From NCBI RefSeq assembly GCF_030271535.1, contig NZ_JASCXJ010000017.1, forward strand, positions 62,001 through 126,000: DNA of 64,000 bases, in the 5' to 3' direction. Of this stretch, positions 12,934 through 21,374 are shown one piece after another. This DNA is from Nocardiopsis sp. ATB16-24. Lineage in GTDB: Bacteria; Actinomycetota; Actinomycetes; Streptosporangiales; Streptosporangiaceae. Numbering within the stretch: the stretch's first letter is position 1; each line of letters opens with the position of its first letter. The position numbers and the translations under genes are program-made. The notes beneath the pieces are model-generated. The model did no database searches. It was not told the DNA's origin and saw only the letters and a list, made by a program, of their open reading frames with translations.

Positions 12934-15353
12934 CGGGACACCGCCCGCAGTCCGGCCACGATGCCGTAGACGACCTGGTCGAGTTCGTCGCCGCGTGGAT
13001 GGTGACACCGGACTCCGGCGCTCGCCATCCGGCTGAGCAGCCCATCGCCTCCGCAGCCCTCGTTGCCCACGGACACCACGTGCACCTGCACGTGTTCGTC
13101 CAGCGCCTCCAGAGCGTCGGCCACGTCCTCGGCCTCGGCGCCTCCTCGGGGTTCCGGCAGAGCGACACCGTCGGTGAGCACGATGAGCGCGCAGGCTCCG
13201 GGGTGGCCGGGGCGGTCGACGCATCCGGCCAACTCCTCGGCCCCGTCACGGATCGTGTCGGCGAGTGGGGTGGCCGGGAACTCCGCCCGTAACGCGGCGA
13301 TCGCGGCGCCGGCCGACGCCTCCCGTTCCGGGTCCATGGCGGGCTCGGGGGGCAACAGGTGTTCCTGTTCGGTGACGTCGTCGCCCGAACCGTCCTTCGG
13401 AAAGGCCCAGATCCCCACGGTGTCCTGCTCGCCCAGGAGGCCGATGGCGCTTCGCGCCAACTCCTGTGCGGTCTCCAACCGTGTACCTCCGGTACCGGGG
13501 CCGGTCATGGAGTCCGACCGGTCGACGGCGAGCAGCACCTCGATCGGGGTTCGGGATCGCTCCTGTTTGTGCAAGGTCTCCTCCAGTCGCTCCCGCCACT
13601 CCCCCGACTCGAACTCCGCGGGCGCGGGCACCGCCTCAGGGTGTGCCAGTACGTCGTCCTCACCGAGGGCGAGGCCGTCCACGGCGCGGTAGCCCTCGAA
13701 GGCGTCCGATCCCATGTCCCGGTTCTGGGTCATCCACCGTTCGAACTCCCCCACCGCACGTCCCGTTCCGTCGTCCCCTCCCCAGTGCAGACGGACGAAC
13801 GGGTGGTCCAGGTCGGGCGCGTCGGCGAAGTAGACCGGTACCAGGGGCTCCTCGGGTTTCTCCGACCGCTGGCCGCATCCTGGACCCAGAGCCCCTCCCG
13901 CGTTGTAGGTGTGGATCGCGTACTCGGTGCCGAACACCCCGACGGCCGAGGGGGAGACCTCCCCGCTGCGCAGGGCGCACAACAGACCGAGGTTGCCCTC
14001 GGCGTCGAGCCCGGCCGACGTCACCCTGCTCTCCGCCAGTTGGATCGCCTCGGCGTTCTCCGGGCCTCCGTAGGCCGAGTACAGGGCGTCGGTCTGGAGC
14101 AGTGCCGAGGTCGACGCCTCCGGTGAGGGGCGGGCGAGGAGGATCCCGGCCTCGGCGGCGGCCGTCGCGCACTCGGCCAGGTTCGAACGCGCGCCCTCCG
14201 GGTCGGTGCCCGCGCAGGCGGGGATGTCGGCGGCCGAGGCGGGGAGCCCCAGTACCAGTGGGGTGATCCTGGTGGAACCCGTCACGGTCAGGCCGGGCGT
14301 GTTCTCCGCGTCTTCGGGTAACAGTGCGATGTCGGCCGTGGAGTCGGGCAGCCAGACGTGGGGTCGTGGCCCCTCCCGCAGGTCCTCCCATCCCGAGCCC
14401 AGCAGTTCGCGCGTGCGTTCGGTGCCTCCGGCCGTGGTGACGCTGACACGGACCGGAACGCAACCGTCCTCCTCCCTGCCCCGGTGCGCGGAGAAGTCGA
14501 CGGCGGAGCGTTGGACGGCCTCGAGCTGGTCGGGCGTGGTGAGCACGACGAGTTCGCCGGGCGGGGCGCACGCGGCGTCCGAACCTCGGAGTTCGTCCAG
14601 AAGAGGGCCCGGCCAGACCAGGGCGAGGAAGGCGGCGAGTACGGTGCACAGCACCGTGGAACGCACGATCCAGTGCCTGTGCGTCGCGCGCCTTCGGGCT
14701 TTCCTCAACCATGCGAACCGCTTCAAGAACGCGAACCGCGTGGGGACGAACCATGGTCGTCTCCCGGTGTCCTCCTCCAGCAGACGGACGAACTCCGGGT
14801 CCTTGGCGAGCCGGTGGGTACGGTGGGCGCGCAGGTCCCCGGTGTCGAGTTTGTGGACGGCGATCACACCGACGAGCAGGCCCTTGGTGAACACGGCGGT
14901 GCCGGAGAACCCGTTCCAGGGGACGTCCTTGGTGTACTCCCGTTGAACGCTGAGCACGAGGTCCCCGCTGACGATCCCGTCGAGCGGGCGCAGGCTGCCC
15001 TGGAGATGCTTGACGTCCCGGCGGTGGTCGTTCGCCGCGAGGTCCGGGTAGCCGAGCGCGTCGTACCGTTGCGGGTCGTCACCGAAGAACCGGCCCCAGT
15101 GCACCGGGGGACAGTGCCGTGCCTTCTCCAGCCGCAGCAGGGCGACGTCCAGGTGTTCACTCGTCCAGCGGACGGTGCACCGGACGAACTCTCCCGGTGG
15201 GTCGACGCCCAGGCGTACGTCGACGTTCTCATGGCCTTCGAGCACGTGGGCGGCGGTGAGGACGAGGGAGGGACCGACGAGGTAACCGGTCCCGCCTCTG
15301 ACGCCTCCCCCGCGCGCCCTGACGCAGACATCCGCGATGAGCCTCTTGTCCAC
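12930..15353 (-). CDS. Trypsin-like protease / TM / substrate-binding-like / VWA fusion
   Basis: An 807-aa multidomain protein. Residues about 1-190 form a chymotrypsin-fold protease with the full triad: His36 in LTAAHVL, Asp69 in LDVALLRL and Ser150 in NGFSGTAVF. A single membrane segment (about 235-255, STVLCTVLAAFLALVW) follows. Residues about 265-600 resemble an extracellular substrate-binding protein. Residues about 608-800 form a von Willebrand A domain with an intact MIDAS DxSxS (DRSDS) and ALIVLTDG. With no signal peptide, the protease should be cytoplasmic and the binding and VWA parts outside. The upstream trypco2 gene overlaps by 1 nt and the downstream lipoprotein by 4 nt. The start is GTG. 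Function is unknown; trypsin/trypco loci are proposed conflict systems. Confidence 0.8.
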   Translation of the reverse strand: MDKRLIADVCVRARGGGVRGGTGYLVGPSLVLTAAHVLEGHENVDVRLGVDPPGEFVRCTVRWTSEHLDVALLRLEKARHCPPVHWGRFFGDDPQRYDALGYPDLAANDHRRDVKHLQGSLRPLDGIVSGDLVLSVQREYTKDVPWNGFSGTAVFTKGLLVGVIAVHKLDTGDLRAHRTHRLAKDPEFVRLLEEDTGRRPWFVPTRFAFLKRFAWLRKARRRATHRHWIVRSTVLCTVLAAFLALVWPGPLLDELRGSDAACAPPGELVVLTTPDQLEAVQRSAVDFSAHRGREEDGCVPVRVSVTTAGGTERTRELLGSGWEDLREGPRPHVWLPDSTADIALLPEDAENTPGLTVTGSTRITPLVLGLPASAADIPACAGTDPEGARSNLAECATAAAEAGILLARPSPEASTSALLQTDALYSAYGGPENAEAIQLAESRVTSAGLDAEGNLGLLCALRSGEVSPSAVGVFGTEYAIHTYNAGGALGPGCGQRSEKPEEPLVPVYFADAPDLDHPFVRLHWGGDDGTGRAVGEFERWMTQNRDMGSDAFEGYRAVDGLALGEDDVLAHPEAVPAPAEFESGEWRERLEETLHKQERSRTPIEVLLAVDRSDSMTGPGTGGTRLETAQELARSAIGLLGEQDTVGIWAFPKDGSGDDVTEQEHLLPPEPAMDPEREASAGAAIAALRAEFPATPLADTIRDGAEELAGCVDRPGHPGACALIVLTDGVALPEPRGGAEAEDVADALEALDEHVQVHVVSVGNEGCGGDGLLSRMASAGVRCHHPRGDELDQVVYGIVAGLRAVSR

Positions 15354-15676
15354 TACCGCAGGTCCCTGTCGTCCTTCCAGCGCGGTCCGCTCTCGGACGC
15401 GATCGCGAGGCGGCCACCGTCCGCTCTGGTGAGGGCCAGCGTGAGCGTGAGCCTGTGCACGTTCCTGGCGCCGATCTTGCCGTCGGCGCCCGCGGAGACC
15501 ACACCGAACCCCACCCCCGCCTTCCCCGAACCCTCCTTGCGCACTTCCAGGAGCAGTTCGACCTCGGCCTCGACGATCTCGATGCCGATCTCGTGTCCTT
15601 CTCCCTCCTTCTGTGCCGTGGAGAGTTCCTGACGCAGGCTGTCTATGGCTTCGGCCAACCCGATGTTGGGGGACAC
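15353..15676 (-). CDS. Trypsin-co-occurring domain (trypco2-like) protein
   Basis: The 107-aa product from GTG 15676 has AGGAG 8 nt upstream. It reads IGLAEAIDSLRQELSTAQKEG, then a beta-rich part with IEIVEAEVELLLEVRKEG, VGFGVVSAGADGKIG and VHRLTLTLAL. This pattern fits the trypco2 family: small domains encoded next to trypsin-like proteases in predicted NTP-dependent or regulated conflict systems. It is the first gene of a tightly overlapping three-gene operon. Family assignment is from memory of the pattern and is moderately sure. Its role (adaptor or protease regulator) is inference. Confidence 0.7.
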   Translation of the reverse strand: MSPNIGLAEAIDSLRQELSTAQKEGEGHEIGIEIVEAEVELLLEVRKEGSGKAGVGFGVVSAGADGKIGARNVHRLTLTLALTRADGGRLAIASESGPRWKDDRDLR

Positions 15677-16033
15677 CTGATGACTCCTGGAGGTTGTCGG
15701 TCGAACCGGCGGAGACAGGGCCGGGGGGTGGGGTGCGTCACACTTTCGCCCCCAGTCTCCCATGCCGTTCTGTCGGTAATAAGGCTTTTTTCGCTGTATT
15801 CCATGTGTCTCGGACGCTCTGGCTCGTTCTCGCAGGCTCTGCGCCCTCACGACGGTTCAGGCCTATGTCGACTCGTCGATCCGTCGACGTGTCGCCGGCG
15901 ATTCCGGGGCCGGCCGGCGTTCCTCGACGGCCTCCGCTCCGGACGGGGCCGACCGCTCCTCCCGTTCGGGAACAGGCCTCGCCCGGCCGGCGCCCGGACC
16001 CTTCGGCGCCGACCTCGGGAAGGGGCGAGGGAC
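15677..16033. other. Gap between gvpK and the trypco2 operon, with a GTCGAC hairpin
   Basis: The 357-nt gap must hold the promoter of the trypco2 operon (minus strand) and the end of the gas vesicle operon. ATGTCGAC (15865-15872) and GTCGACGT (15883-15890) form a short hairpin resembling the one at 11482-11513. A lower-GC patch lies around 15770-15800. No gene is supported; the open frame up to 15850 is an extension of trypco2 without homology. Confidence 0.5.
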
Positions 16034-16522
16034 CTACTCCCCCTCGCCGTGGTCCCTGGGCAGGAGGGATCCCAGGGGGCCCAGGTCGATGTTCAGGTCG
16101 GCGACGGACAGCCCGTAGCGCTCACGCAGCTCGGTCATGCGCTCCTCCAGCAACATCAAGGTCATCCCGATGCGCTCCTCCTGCTCCTCGGTCAGGTCGC
16201 CCACGTCCACACGACGCAGGGCCTGCCTCTCCATGAGCTGACGCACCAACTCCACCACCGTGAGCACCAACTTGATCAGGTCACGCTCGACCGTGTCGGG
16301 TTCGGTCTCGATCCTGTGGCGCAGACGCCCTCTCTCCGTCTCCGCCGGCGGGGTGGTCGCACCACGGCGCGCGGTGGCGTCCAGAGCGTTCTGGAGTTCG
16401 CCCAGGATGTCGCGTTCGCCGCCGGTGTCCGTCACCTCGTCGATGTCGCGGACCACCGCCGCCTCGACGGGTTCCGGGGAATCCTCCACCCGGCGGGGAG
16501 GTCCGTCGCTTCCTTCCGCCAT
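16034..16522 (-). CDS. gvpK: Gas vesicle protein GvpK
   Basis: The 162-aa product is the last gene of the gas vesicle operon. The core LIKLVLTVVELVRQLMERQALRRVD followed by LTEEQEERIGMTLMLLEERM is the conserved GvpK helical region. The flanks are charged and low in complexity. GvpK is a minor protein needed for vesicle assembly in several systems. It starts 19 nt after the gvpS stop on the same strand. Confidence 0.92.
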   Translation of the reverse strand: MAEGSDGPPRRVEDSPEPVEAAVVRDIDEVTDTGGERDILGELQNALDATARRGATTPPAETERGRLRHRIETEPDTVERDLIKLVLTVVELVRQLMERQALRRVDVGDLTEEQEERIGMTLMLLEERMTELRERYGLSVADLNIDLGPLGSLLPRDHGEGE

Positions 16523-16541
16523 ACCGCTCTCTCCCCTGGGC

Positions 16542-16841
16542 TCAGTCCCGACGGATCCATCCGCTCAGGGGATGTCCGCCCTCCCAAGGGGAGGACACCT
16601 CCTCGTCGATCGACGACACCAGGGCTCTCAGGGAGACCCGGACCAGGTCGACGTCGGCGATGGAGATGGTCAGGTCCCCCGTGACCAGCACCCCCTTGGC
16701 CAGGACGCGGTCGAGCAGGTCGACCAGGGAGATGTCCCTGGAGGCCAGGGGGTGGTCCTCGCCCAGCATCCGGCTCACGGAACGGTCCTGTTCGGAGAAC
16801 GGGACCTCGGGAAGACCGGTGGGGTCCGGGTCCCGGCTCAC
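16542..16841 (-). CDS. gvpS: GvpA-like minor gas vesicle protein (GvpS type)
   Basis: The 99-aa product carries the GvpA/J fold: ISLVDLLDRVLAKGVLVTGDL then ISIADVDLVRVSLRALVSS. It lacks the long C-terminal extension of GvpA. The GTG start at 16841 overlaps the gvpL stop by 4 nt (GTGA). The open frame reaches 17099, but only this part is homologous. In the Streptomyces-type order the GvpA-like gene between gvpL and gvpK is called gvpS; the letter is assigned by position. Confidence 0.85.
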   Translation of the reverse strand: MSRDPDPTGLPEVPFSEQDRSVSRMLGEDHPLASRDISLVDLLDRVLAKGVLVTGDLTISIADVDLVRVSLRALVSSIDEEVSSPWEGGHPLSGWIRRD

Positions 16842-17629
16842 GTGTTCACCTCCGACGGGCGCCCGGTGGCGAAGGAGTAGGGCGCCCACGGCCCGGAGAC
16901 CTCGATCCTGACGCCCTCCGGTGCGTGAGAGTCCAGCTCGCGCGCGGTGGCGAGGAAGGCCTCCACCCGTTCCTCGTCCACGAGGTAGGCGTTGTTCATC
17001 ACGTTCTCCCCCGACGCCTCCGACAGCGCGGCGCTCTGGGGCCGGTGCCGCTCGCGGGCCCACGCGAGTCCTCCCAGGACCTCGTCGGCGCGTTCGCACA
17101 GCTCGACGGCCCTCTGCCAGGTGTCGTCGCGGCGGTCACGCTGCTCTTTGCGCCTGCGCAGGTAGGCCCTGCCCGGGTTCGCCTCCCCGGAGGAGGGGCG
17201 GGCGGGTGGGACCGAGGGCGCGGGTGCCTCGGCGTAGACCTTCACCCCCAGTTCGACCCGTCCCGCCAGTTCCCGCAGGGCCGCCTCGAAGGCCTCACCG
17301 TGCTCTCTGAGGACCTCGCGTACCCGCTCATCTGAGTGGTAGACCGTGGCCAACCTCAACGGCACGGTGACGGTGCGACGTCCGACCGCCTCCACCACGC
17401 CGTGGTGGGCTCGGGCGACCTCCTCCAACCAGCGCAGGTCCTCCAGACTGTTCCTGAGCGCCTGTTCACCGAACTCGTGCAGAGGGACGGTGCTGACCAC
17501 GGCGGTCAGCCGAGCCTCGGTCACCACGTGAACGGGATGGCCGCCGACTCCGGTCAGCCCGTCCACGGCTCCGGCGTCGAAGGGGCGGCACACCGCGTAG
17601 ACGTAATCGGCGTACTCAGGCGGGCCCAT
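16838..17629 (-). CDS. gvpL: Gas vesicle protein of the GvpL/GvpF family
   Basis: The 263-aa GvpL/F protein begins YVYAVCRPFDAGAVDG and ends GPWAPYSFATG, the two diagnostic ends of the family. The middle carries VTVPLRLATVYHSDERVRE. ATG 17629 has GAGGAGG just upstream and overlaps gvpJ by 14 nt. GvpF/L proteins are assembly factors that contact GvpA. It resembles the second copy, gvpF, encoded four genes upstream. Confidence 0.9.
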   Translation of the reverse strand: MGPPEYADYVYAVCRPFDAGAVDGLTGVGGHPVHVVTEARLTAVVSTVPLHEFGEQALRNSLEDLRWLEEVARAHHGVVEAVGRRTVTVPLRLATVYHSDERVREVLREHGEAFEAALRELAGRVELGVKVYAEAPAPSVPPARPSSGEANPGRAYLRRRKEQRDRRDDTWQRAVELCERADEVLGGLAWARERHRPQSAALSEASGENVMNNAYLVDEERVEAFLATARELDSHAPEGVRIEVSGPWAPYSFATGRPSEVNT

Positions 17630-18068
17630 GGTCCTCCTCCCCCTCGGCCGGGCGCGGAGCGAAGTCCCGCTCGGAGGGCTCCTCCCGTGGCCCCCACCGG
17701 GCCGAGTGCGTCGGCGCGGCGGTGACCTCCGCCGTCCGGTGCTCCTCCAGGGCCGCCACGCGCTCTCGCAGGCGCCGGTTCTCCTCGGCCAGTTCCTCGT
17801 CCTCACGTCGCCTCGCGCGGGAGGAGAGGGCCGGATCGTGCTCCCACCAGTCGATGCCCATCTCCTTGGCCTTGTCCACCGAGGCGACGAGCAGACGGAG
17901 CTTGACCGTGAGGAGTTCGATGTCCAGCAGGTTGATCTGGATGTCCCCCGCGATCACGACCCCTTTGTCGAGCACGCGTTCCAACACGTCGGCGAGGTTG
18001 GCGGCGGAGGAACCGCCGGCGGATCGGATCTGTCGTGGCTCACCACGCCAGGGCGTCGGTTCGCTCAT
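17616..18068 (-). CDS. gvpJ: GvpA-like minor gas vesicle protein (GvpJ type)
   Basis: The 150-aa product has a GvpA-like core at about 22-75 (NLADVLERVLDKGVVIAGDI, then INLLDIELLTVKLRLLVAS). A charged coiled-coil-like tail (EELAEENRRLRERVAALEEH) and an acidic end follow. The WW in IDWWEHDPAL is typical of GvpJ. It is predicted to be a minor shell or cap protein. The ribosome site GGAGGAAAGG lies upstream of ATG 18068. Confidence 0.9.
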   Translation of the reverse strand: MSEPTPWRGEPRQIRSAGGSSAANLADVLERVLDKGVVIAGDIQINLLDIELLTVKLRLLVASVDKAKEMGIDWWEHDPALSSRARRREDEELAEENRRLRERVAALEEHRTAEVTAAPTHSARWGPREEPSERDFAPRPAEGEEDHGPA

Positions 18069-18152
18069 ACGTGCCCTTTCCTCCCTCGGTTCGCCGCTCC
18101 CCCGGTGGTGGGCACGGTCCCCGTCGTGGTGCCCACAGAACCCTTCCCGCCG

Positions 18153-18398
18153 TCATCGCAGACCCTGGTACCTCTCGGCCTCCTCCAACCGGTCCAGCAG
18201 CGCGTCCTCCAGACGGTCGAACTCCCCCTCCGACAGTTCGCCGTCGTCGAACCGCTCGTAGAGCTCCGCCAGCTGTCTCCGGATACGTGAGGTGTCGTAC
18301 TTCTCCTGCTCGGCGGCCTCCAGAACCTGGCGGGTCGTCCAGTCGACGAACCGGATCGGGGCCGCCGGGGCGGTGAGTATCGCGCTGAGGAGGCCCAT
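18153..18398 (-). CDS. gvpG: Gas vesicle protein GvpG
   Basis: The 81-aa product starts MGLLSAILTAPAAPIRFVDW, a typical GvpG N-terminus. A highly charged helix follows (YERFDDGELSEGEFDRLEDALLDRLEEAE). It lies between gvpF and gvpJ in the operon. The ribosome site AAGGAGGAGG directly precedes ATG 18398. GvpG is required for vesicle formation in several systems; its exact role is unresolved. Confidence 0.92.
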   Translation of the reverse strand: MGLLSAILTAPAAPIRFVDWTTRQVLEAAEQEKYDTSRIRRQLAELYERFDDGELSEGEFDRLEDALLDRLEEAERYQGLR

Positions 18399-18440
18399 GT
18401 CCTCCTCCTTTCCGGATGGGAACCCTCGTGGGGCCGGTCA

Positions 18441-19169
18441 TCACTGCGGTGACGTCACGAAGCTGTACGGGGGCAGGGGTCCGTTGACACGCACCTCCAT
18501 GTAGGCGTCGAACTCCCGTCGGAGCCGCTCGGCCTCACCGAGGAATTCCTCGGCCCGGTCCCGGTGCACCAGGAAGGAGACGTTGGCCAGGCAGCCGTCC
18601 ACGAGCGGCCCCTGGGCCGTGCGCTCGGCGTGTTCGGCCAGGGGCTCGACGACGGCGCCGGAGTCGCGCTGCTTCAGCTCCTCCAGTGCCTGGGCCACCT
18701 GCTCCCCGAAGGCCATGCGTTCGGCGGGCGTGCCTCCCCCGGCCTTTCTCAGGGCCTCGTTCCTGGACCTGAGCCCCTCGTCCTCGCCGAGCACGGTCCG
18801 AAGGGCCGCCTCCTCCACGTGTGAGGCCTTGACGTTGAACTCCACCCGGTCCTCCAGTCGGTCGAGCAGAGTGGAGTAGTGGTCCGCGAAACGGCCGAGC
18901 TCGGCGGCGACGGTGTCGTCGTCCTCGCTGACCGCTCCGAAGCGCATGGGCAGTACACCGTGGTTCCGGGCCAGCCGCTGGAGCACCTCCTGGTGGGCGG
19001 CCAGGTCACGTCTTTTGGCCCTCAGCCCCTGGGGGGCGTCGCTGACGGCCGCGGCGATCCCGTGGGCGCGCACGAACCGTACCGGGGGCGCGTCCTCACC
19101 GACGCCGGACAGTTCCATCTCGTCCAGTGACCCGTCGTCGTGGACGAACCCGTAGACGTAGGTGCTCAC
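18441..19169 (-). CDS. gvpF: Gas vesicle protein of the GvpF/GvpL family
   Basis: The 242-aa product from GTG 19169 begins [12 protein letters not shown] and ends [10 protein letters not shown], the hallmarks of Gvp[22 protein letters not shown] and [20 protein letters not shown] are conserved internal blocks. The start overlaps the gvpA stop by 4 nt, so synthesis is coupled to the shell protein. The open frame extends to 19394 inside gvpA, but that part is out of register. GvpF is thought to chaperone GvpA and to sit on the gas-facing side. Confidence 0.9.
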   Translation of the reverse strand: MSTYVYGFVHDDGSLDEMELSGVGEDAPPVRFVRAHGIAAAVSDAPQGLRAKRRDLAAHQEVLQRLARNHGVLPMRFGAVSEDDDTVAAELGRFADHYSTLLDRLEDRVEFNVKASHVEEAALRTVLGEDEGLRSRNEALRKAGGGTPAERMAFGEQVAQALEELKQRDSGAVVEPLAEHAERTAQGPLVDGCLANVSFLVHRDRAEEFLGEAERLRREFDAYMEVRVNGPLPPYSFVTSPQ

Positions 19170-19585
19170 TCCTTCTCCTCCTTCCTCTTGGACGAGGTGC
19201 GGCGGCGAGCGTGCGCGGGCTGCTTCTCCTCGTCGCGGTCCTCGTCCCGTCCCTTGGAGAAGGACTCGGAGATGGCCTCGGCGGCCCCGGTGAGAGCGCC
19301 CTTGGACTTGCTCCGCGAACCCTTCTCCATGCCGCTGTCGAGGAGGTCGGGAAGCCCCGCGCCTCCGCTGGCGGCCAGGTCCAGACGGTTGCACGCCTCG
19401 GCGAAACGCAGGTAGGTGTCGACGCTGGCGACCACGATGCGCACGTCGACGGTGAGAAGTTCGATACCCACGAGCGAGACCCTGGCGAACACGTCGATGA
19501 CCAGGCCCTTGTCGAGGATGAGGTCGAGGATCTCGTAGAGATCGCCGGAGCCGCCGCCTCCCCCGGTCTGTTGCATCACCGTCAT
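19166..19585 (-). CDS. gvpA: Gas vesicle structural protein GvpA (C-terminally extended)
   Basis: The 139-aa product has the GvpA shell core: [21 protein letters not shown] followed by [20 protein letters not shown], in which paired helices and a beta-hairpin form the ribs of the vesicle wall. After about residue 70 it carries a long, highly charged Lys/Glu/Arg tail not found in cyanobacterial GvpA (about 70 aa) but seen in actinobacterial homologues. It is preceded by gvpO and overlaps gvpF by 4 nt. Confidence 0.92.
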   Translation of the reverse strand: MTVMQQTGGGGGSGDLYEILDLILDKGLVIDVFARVSLVGIELLTVDVRIVVASVDTYLRFAEACNRLDLAASGGAGLPDLLDSGMEKGSRSKSKGALTGAAEAISESFSKGRDEDRDEEKQPAHARRRTSSKRKEEKE

Positions 19586-19655
19586 CGGAACCGTGTTCCT
19601 TTCCTCGGACGCGTACGGAGGGAGGGGCTTTCGCCCTCGCTCGGGGCGACCGGCC

Positions 19656-19964
19656 TCATGGGGTGTCGGAACGTCCGCGTGTGTAGCGCTTGGTGCGCCT
19701 GTAGCCTCGGATCTCCCCTTCGGAGTCCAGTTCCACGGTGTAGGTGGCCAAGAGGCTCATCGTGTCCGGAATCCGCCGGAGCTCGACCGCCTCGATGGTC
19801 AGATCCCACCCGTCCTCGGATCGCTCGAACCCGGAGACCCCCTCGATCTCGATCCCGGTCAGCTCCTGGAACTGCCTCTGCGCCTCGCGCACGCGCCCCG
19901 CCAGACTTCTGCGGCGCTTCGTGGGAGGGGCGGAGCCGTTGTCACCCTCGTCGTCCTGGCTCAT
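19656..19964 (-). CDS. gvpO: Gas vesicle protein GvpO
   Basis: The 102-aa product from ATG 19964 matches the GvpO pattern: [20 protein letters not shown], then [29 protein letters not shown] and [11 protein letters not shown]. It heads the operon, as in the Streptomyces-type gvpOAFG...JLSK clusters. The upstream frame to 20018 lacks homology. GvpO influences GvpA expression or assembly in haloarchaea; in actinobacteria its role is untested. Confidence 0.92.
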   Translation of the reverse strand: MSQDDEGDNGSAPPTKRRRSLAGRVREAQRQFQELTGIEIEGVSGFERSEDGWDLTIEAVELRRIPDTMSLLATYTVELDSEGEIRGYRRTKRYTRGRSDTP

Positions 19965-20030
19965 GGATCTCCCGCCCACCGGCCACGTTCGGACTTCTTC
20001 TCTGTTTCTCGGGCGCACCCGTTATCAAAA

Positions 20031-20087
20031 TAGGGCAAAACGCCCTATATGGGATAAAAGGGAAAGTGCATGAATATTTACTTTCCC
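20031..20087. promoter_or_regulatory. Inverted repeats upstream of the gas vesicle operon
   Basis: Within the 267-nt gap 19965-20231, an AT-richer island holds two inverted repeats: TAGGGC-N5-GCCCTA (20031-20047) and GGGAAAGT-N12-ACTTTCCC (20060-20087). They sit about 70-120 nt upstream of gvpO, where its promoter and a regulator site would be expected. No -10/-35 pair is assigned with confidence. At 20175-20235, repeated TGTCGAC/TGTGGAC motifs lie at the end of the symporter remnant. Confidence 0.45.
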
Positions 20088-20231
20088 AAGGCCATGGGCG
20101 GGAGGCTCGAACCCGTGCGAGGCCCCGGCGTGTGGACCCGGCCCTGTGCCGGATCGACGACGAGAGCGGCCGCCATGTCGACACGTCCACATACCCGCAT
20201 GGCGACGTGCCCCCATGTGGACAGGTCGCCA

Positions 20232-20816
20232 TCACGGGGCCTGAACGTCCACGGGCCCCGTCGCCTCCTCCTTGGAGACCTGGGTGCGCGGGGTGACGAG
20301 GCTGACGACCACCCCCACCACCAGGGCCGCGAGGAGCGAGGGGATCACCGCGTTGCCCCAGAAGGCGGTGAAGGACTCCACGTTGTCGACGCCCAGGGTC
20401 GCCACCGAACCTCCCGGCATCGAGGCGATTGCCCCTGCCACCTTCTCGGTGACGCCCTTCACCGCACGGCCGGCGCCGTAGTAGTGGCTCATCTTCTCGG
20501 CGAAGGTCATGAAGCCGTGCTTTCGCACGTCGGAGAAGAGCCACAACAGAAGGAAGACGCCCGCCGCCCCACCGATCCCGTACGGCATGCCGGCCCAGCC
20601 GTTCTGGTGGGCGAAGCCCACCGCGCCCAGGCTGGAACCGGTGCCGACCAGGGCGGCGAGGGTACTGCCCATCACCAGGGGAGTGCCGAGCTCGCGTTCC
20701 GCGAGCGGGAAGTCCTCACCGCTGCTGGTGCGTCGGGTGACCCACCGGCCGATGCCCAGCATGAGGAGGACGGCGATGAGCAGGGCCGTCAGGTAACCCG
20801 GATGGGCTTCGATCGT
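20232..20816 (-). pseudogene. Sodium:solute symporter remnant with a large internal deletion
   Basis: The frame reads HPGYLTALLIAVLLMLGIG, RRTSSGEDFPLAERELGTPL, LVGTGSSLGAVGFAHQNGWAG, the first three transmembrane segments of a sodium:solute symporter. It then jumps to a C-terminal segment (FWGNAVIPSLLAALVVGVVVSLVTP). Family members are about 480-550 aa; this frame is at most 195 codons, so the central 9-10 helices are missing. The natural start is also lost: a GGAGA site is followed by ACG (20816-20814), and the first ATG (20762) would cut into TM1. It is the last gene of the amidohydrolase/RidA operon, so substrate uptake for that pathway is probably disabled or supplied elsewhere. Confidence 0.75.
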
Positions 20817-20946
20817 GGTGTTTCTCCAAGGGTGGGACGGGGATGTCGCTCGCGTGTTCGAGGGGAGAGCTCCTGGAGCGCGCGGAAGGAACGGGGACGC
20901 CCGGCCGAACCGGCGCCGGACACCCCCTGGGCGGTGCCGGCCCTCT

Positions 20947-21333
20947 CTACCCGGCCGGCTTGTACAGCACCGCGTCGACCTCGATGAGGAATCCGGGGAG
21001 ATCGGCTTGGACCGTGGTGCGCACGGGGGGCTCGTCGCCGAAGTACTCCGCGAACACCGTGTTCATCGCCGGGAAGTCGTCCATGTCGCGCAGGTACACC
21101 CGTGCCTGGACGGCGTCGGCCAGGCTGGATCCCGCGGCCTTGGCGACGGCGGCGAGGTTGTCGAAGGTCGCGCGGGCCTGCTCGTCGAAGGACCCGTCCA
21201 CCAGTGAGCGGTCGGTACGGTGCGGGGTCGCACCGGCGAGGTGGACGAAGTCCCCGGCGATGACCGCCTGGGAGTAGGGGCCGCCGGGCGGTGCGGCGTC
21301 CGGGGCGTTGACGATCTGCTTCTTCTTGCTCAT
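20947..21333 (-). CDS. RidA/YjgF-family enamine/imine deaminase
   Basis: This 128-aa protein shows GGPYSQAVIAGDFVHLAGATP, QARATFDNLAAVAKAAG, VQARVYLRDMDDFPAMN and PVRTTVQADLPG, the RidA signature. The conserved Arg before TTV is present (RTTVQ). RidA proteins hydrolyse reactive enamine/imine intermediates released by PLP-dependent dehydratases, which fits the adjacent D-Ser/Thr dehydratase-like gene. ATG 21333 is chosen over the upstream open frame because the protein then starts MSKKKQIVNAPDAAPP. Confidence 0.9.
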   Translation of the reverse strand: MSKKKQIVNAPDAAPPGGPYSQAVIAGDFVHLAGATPHRTDRSLVDGSFDEQARATFDNLAAVAKAAGSSLADAVQARVYLRDMDDFPAMNTVFAEYFGDEPPVRTTVQADLPGFLIEVDAVLYKPAG

Positions 21334-21374
21334 GTGCCTTCCTCTGGTCGGGGTGCGCCGGACGACCGGCGCGT

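Noticed and set aside
15677-15850. N-terminal extension of the trypco2-like protein
   Set aside because: The extension has no homology, and GTG 15676 has a good ribosome site.
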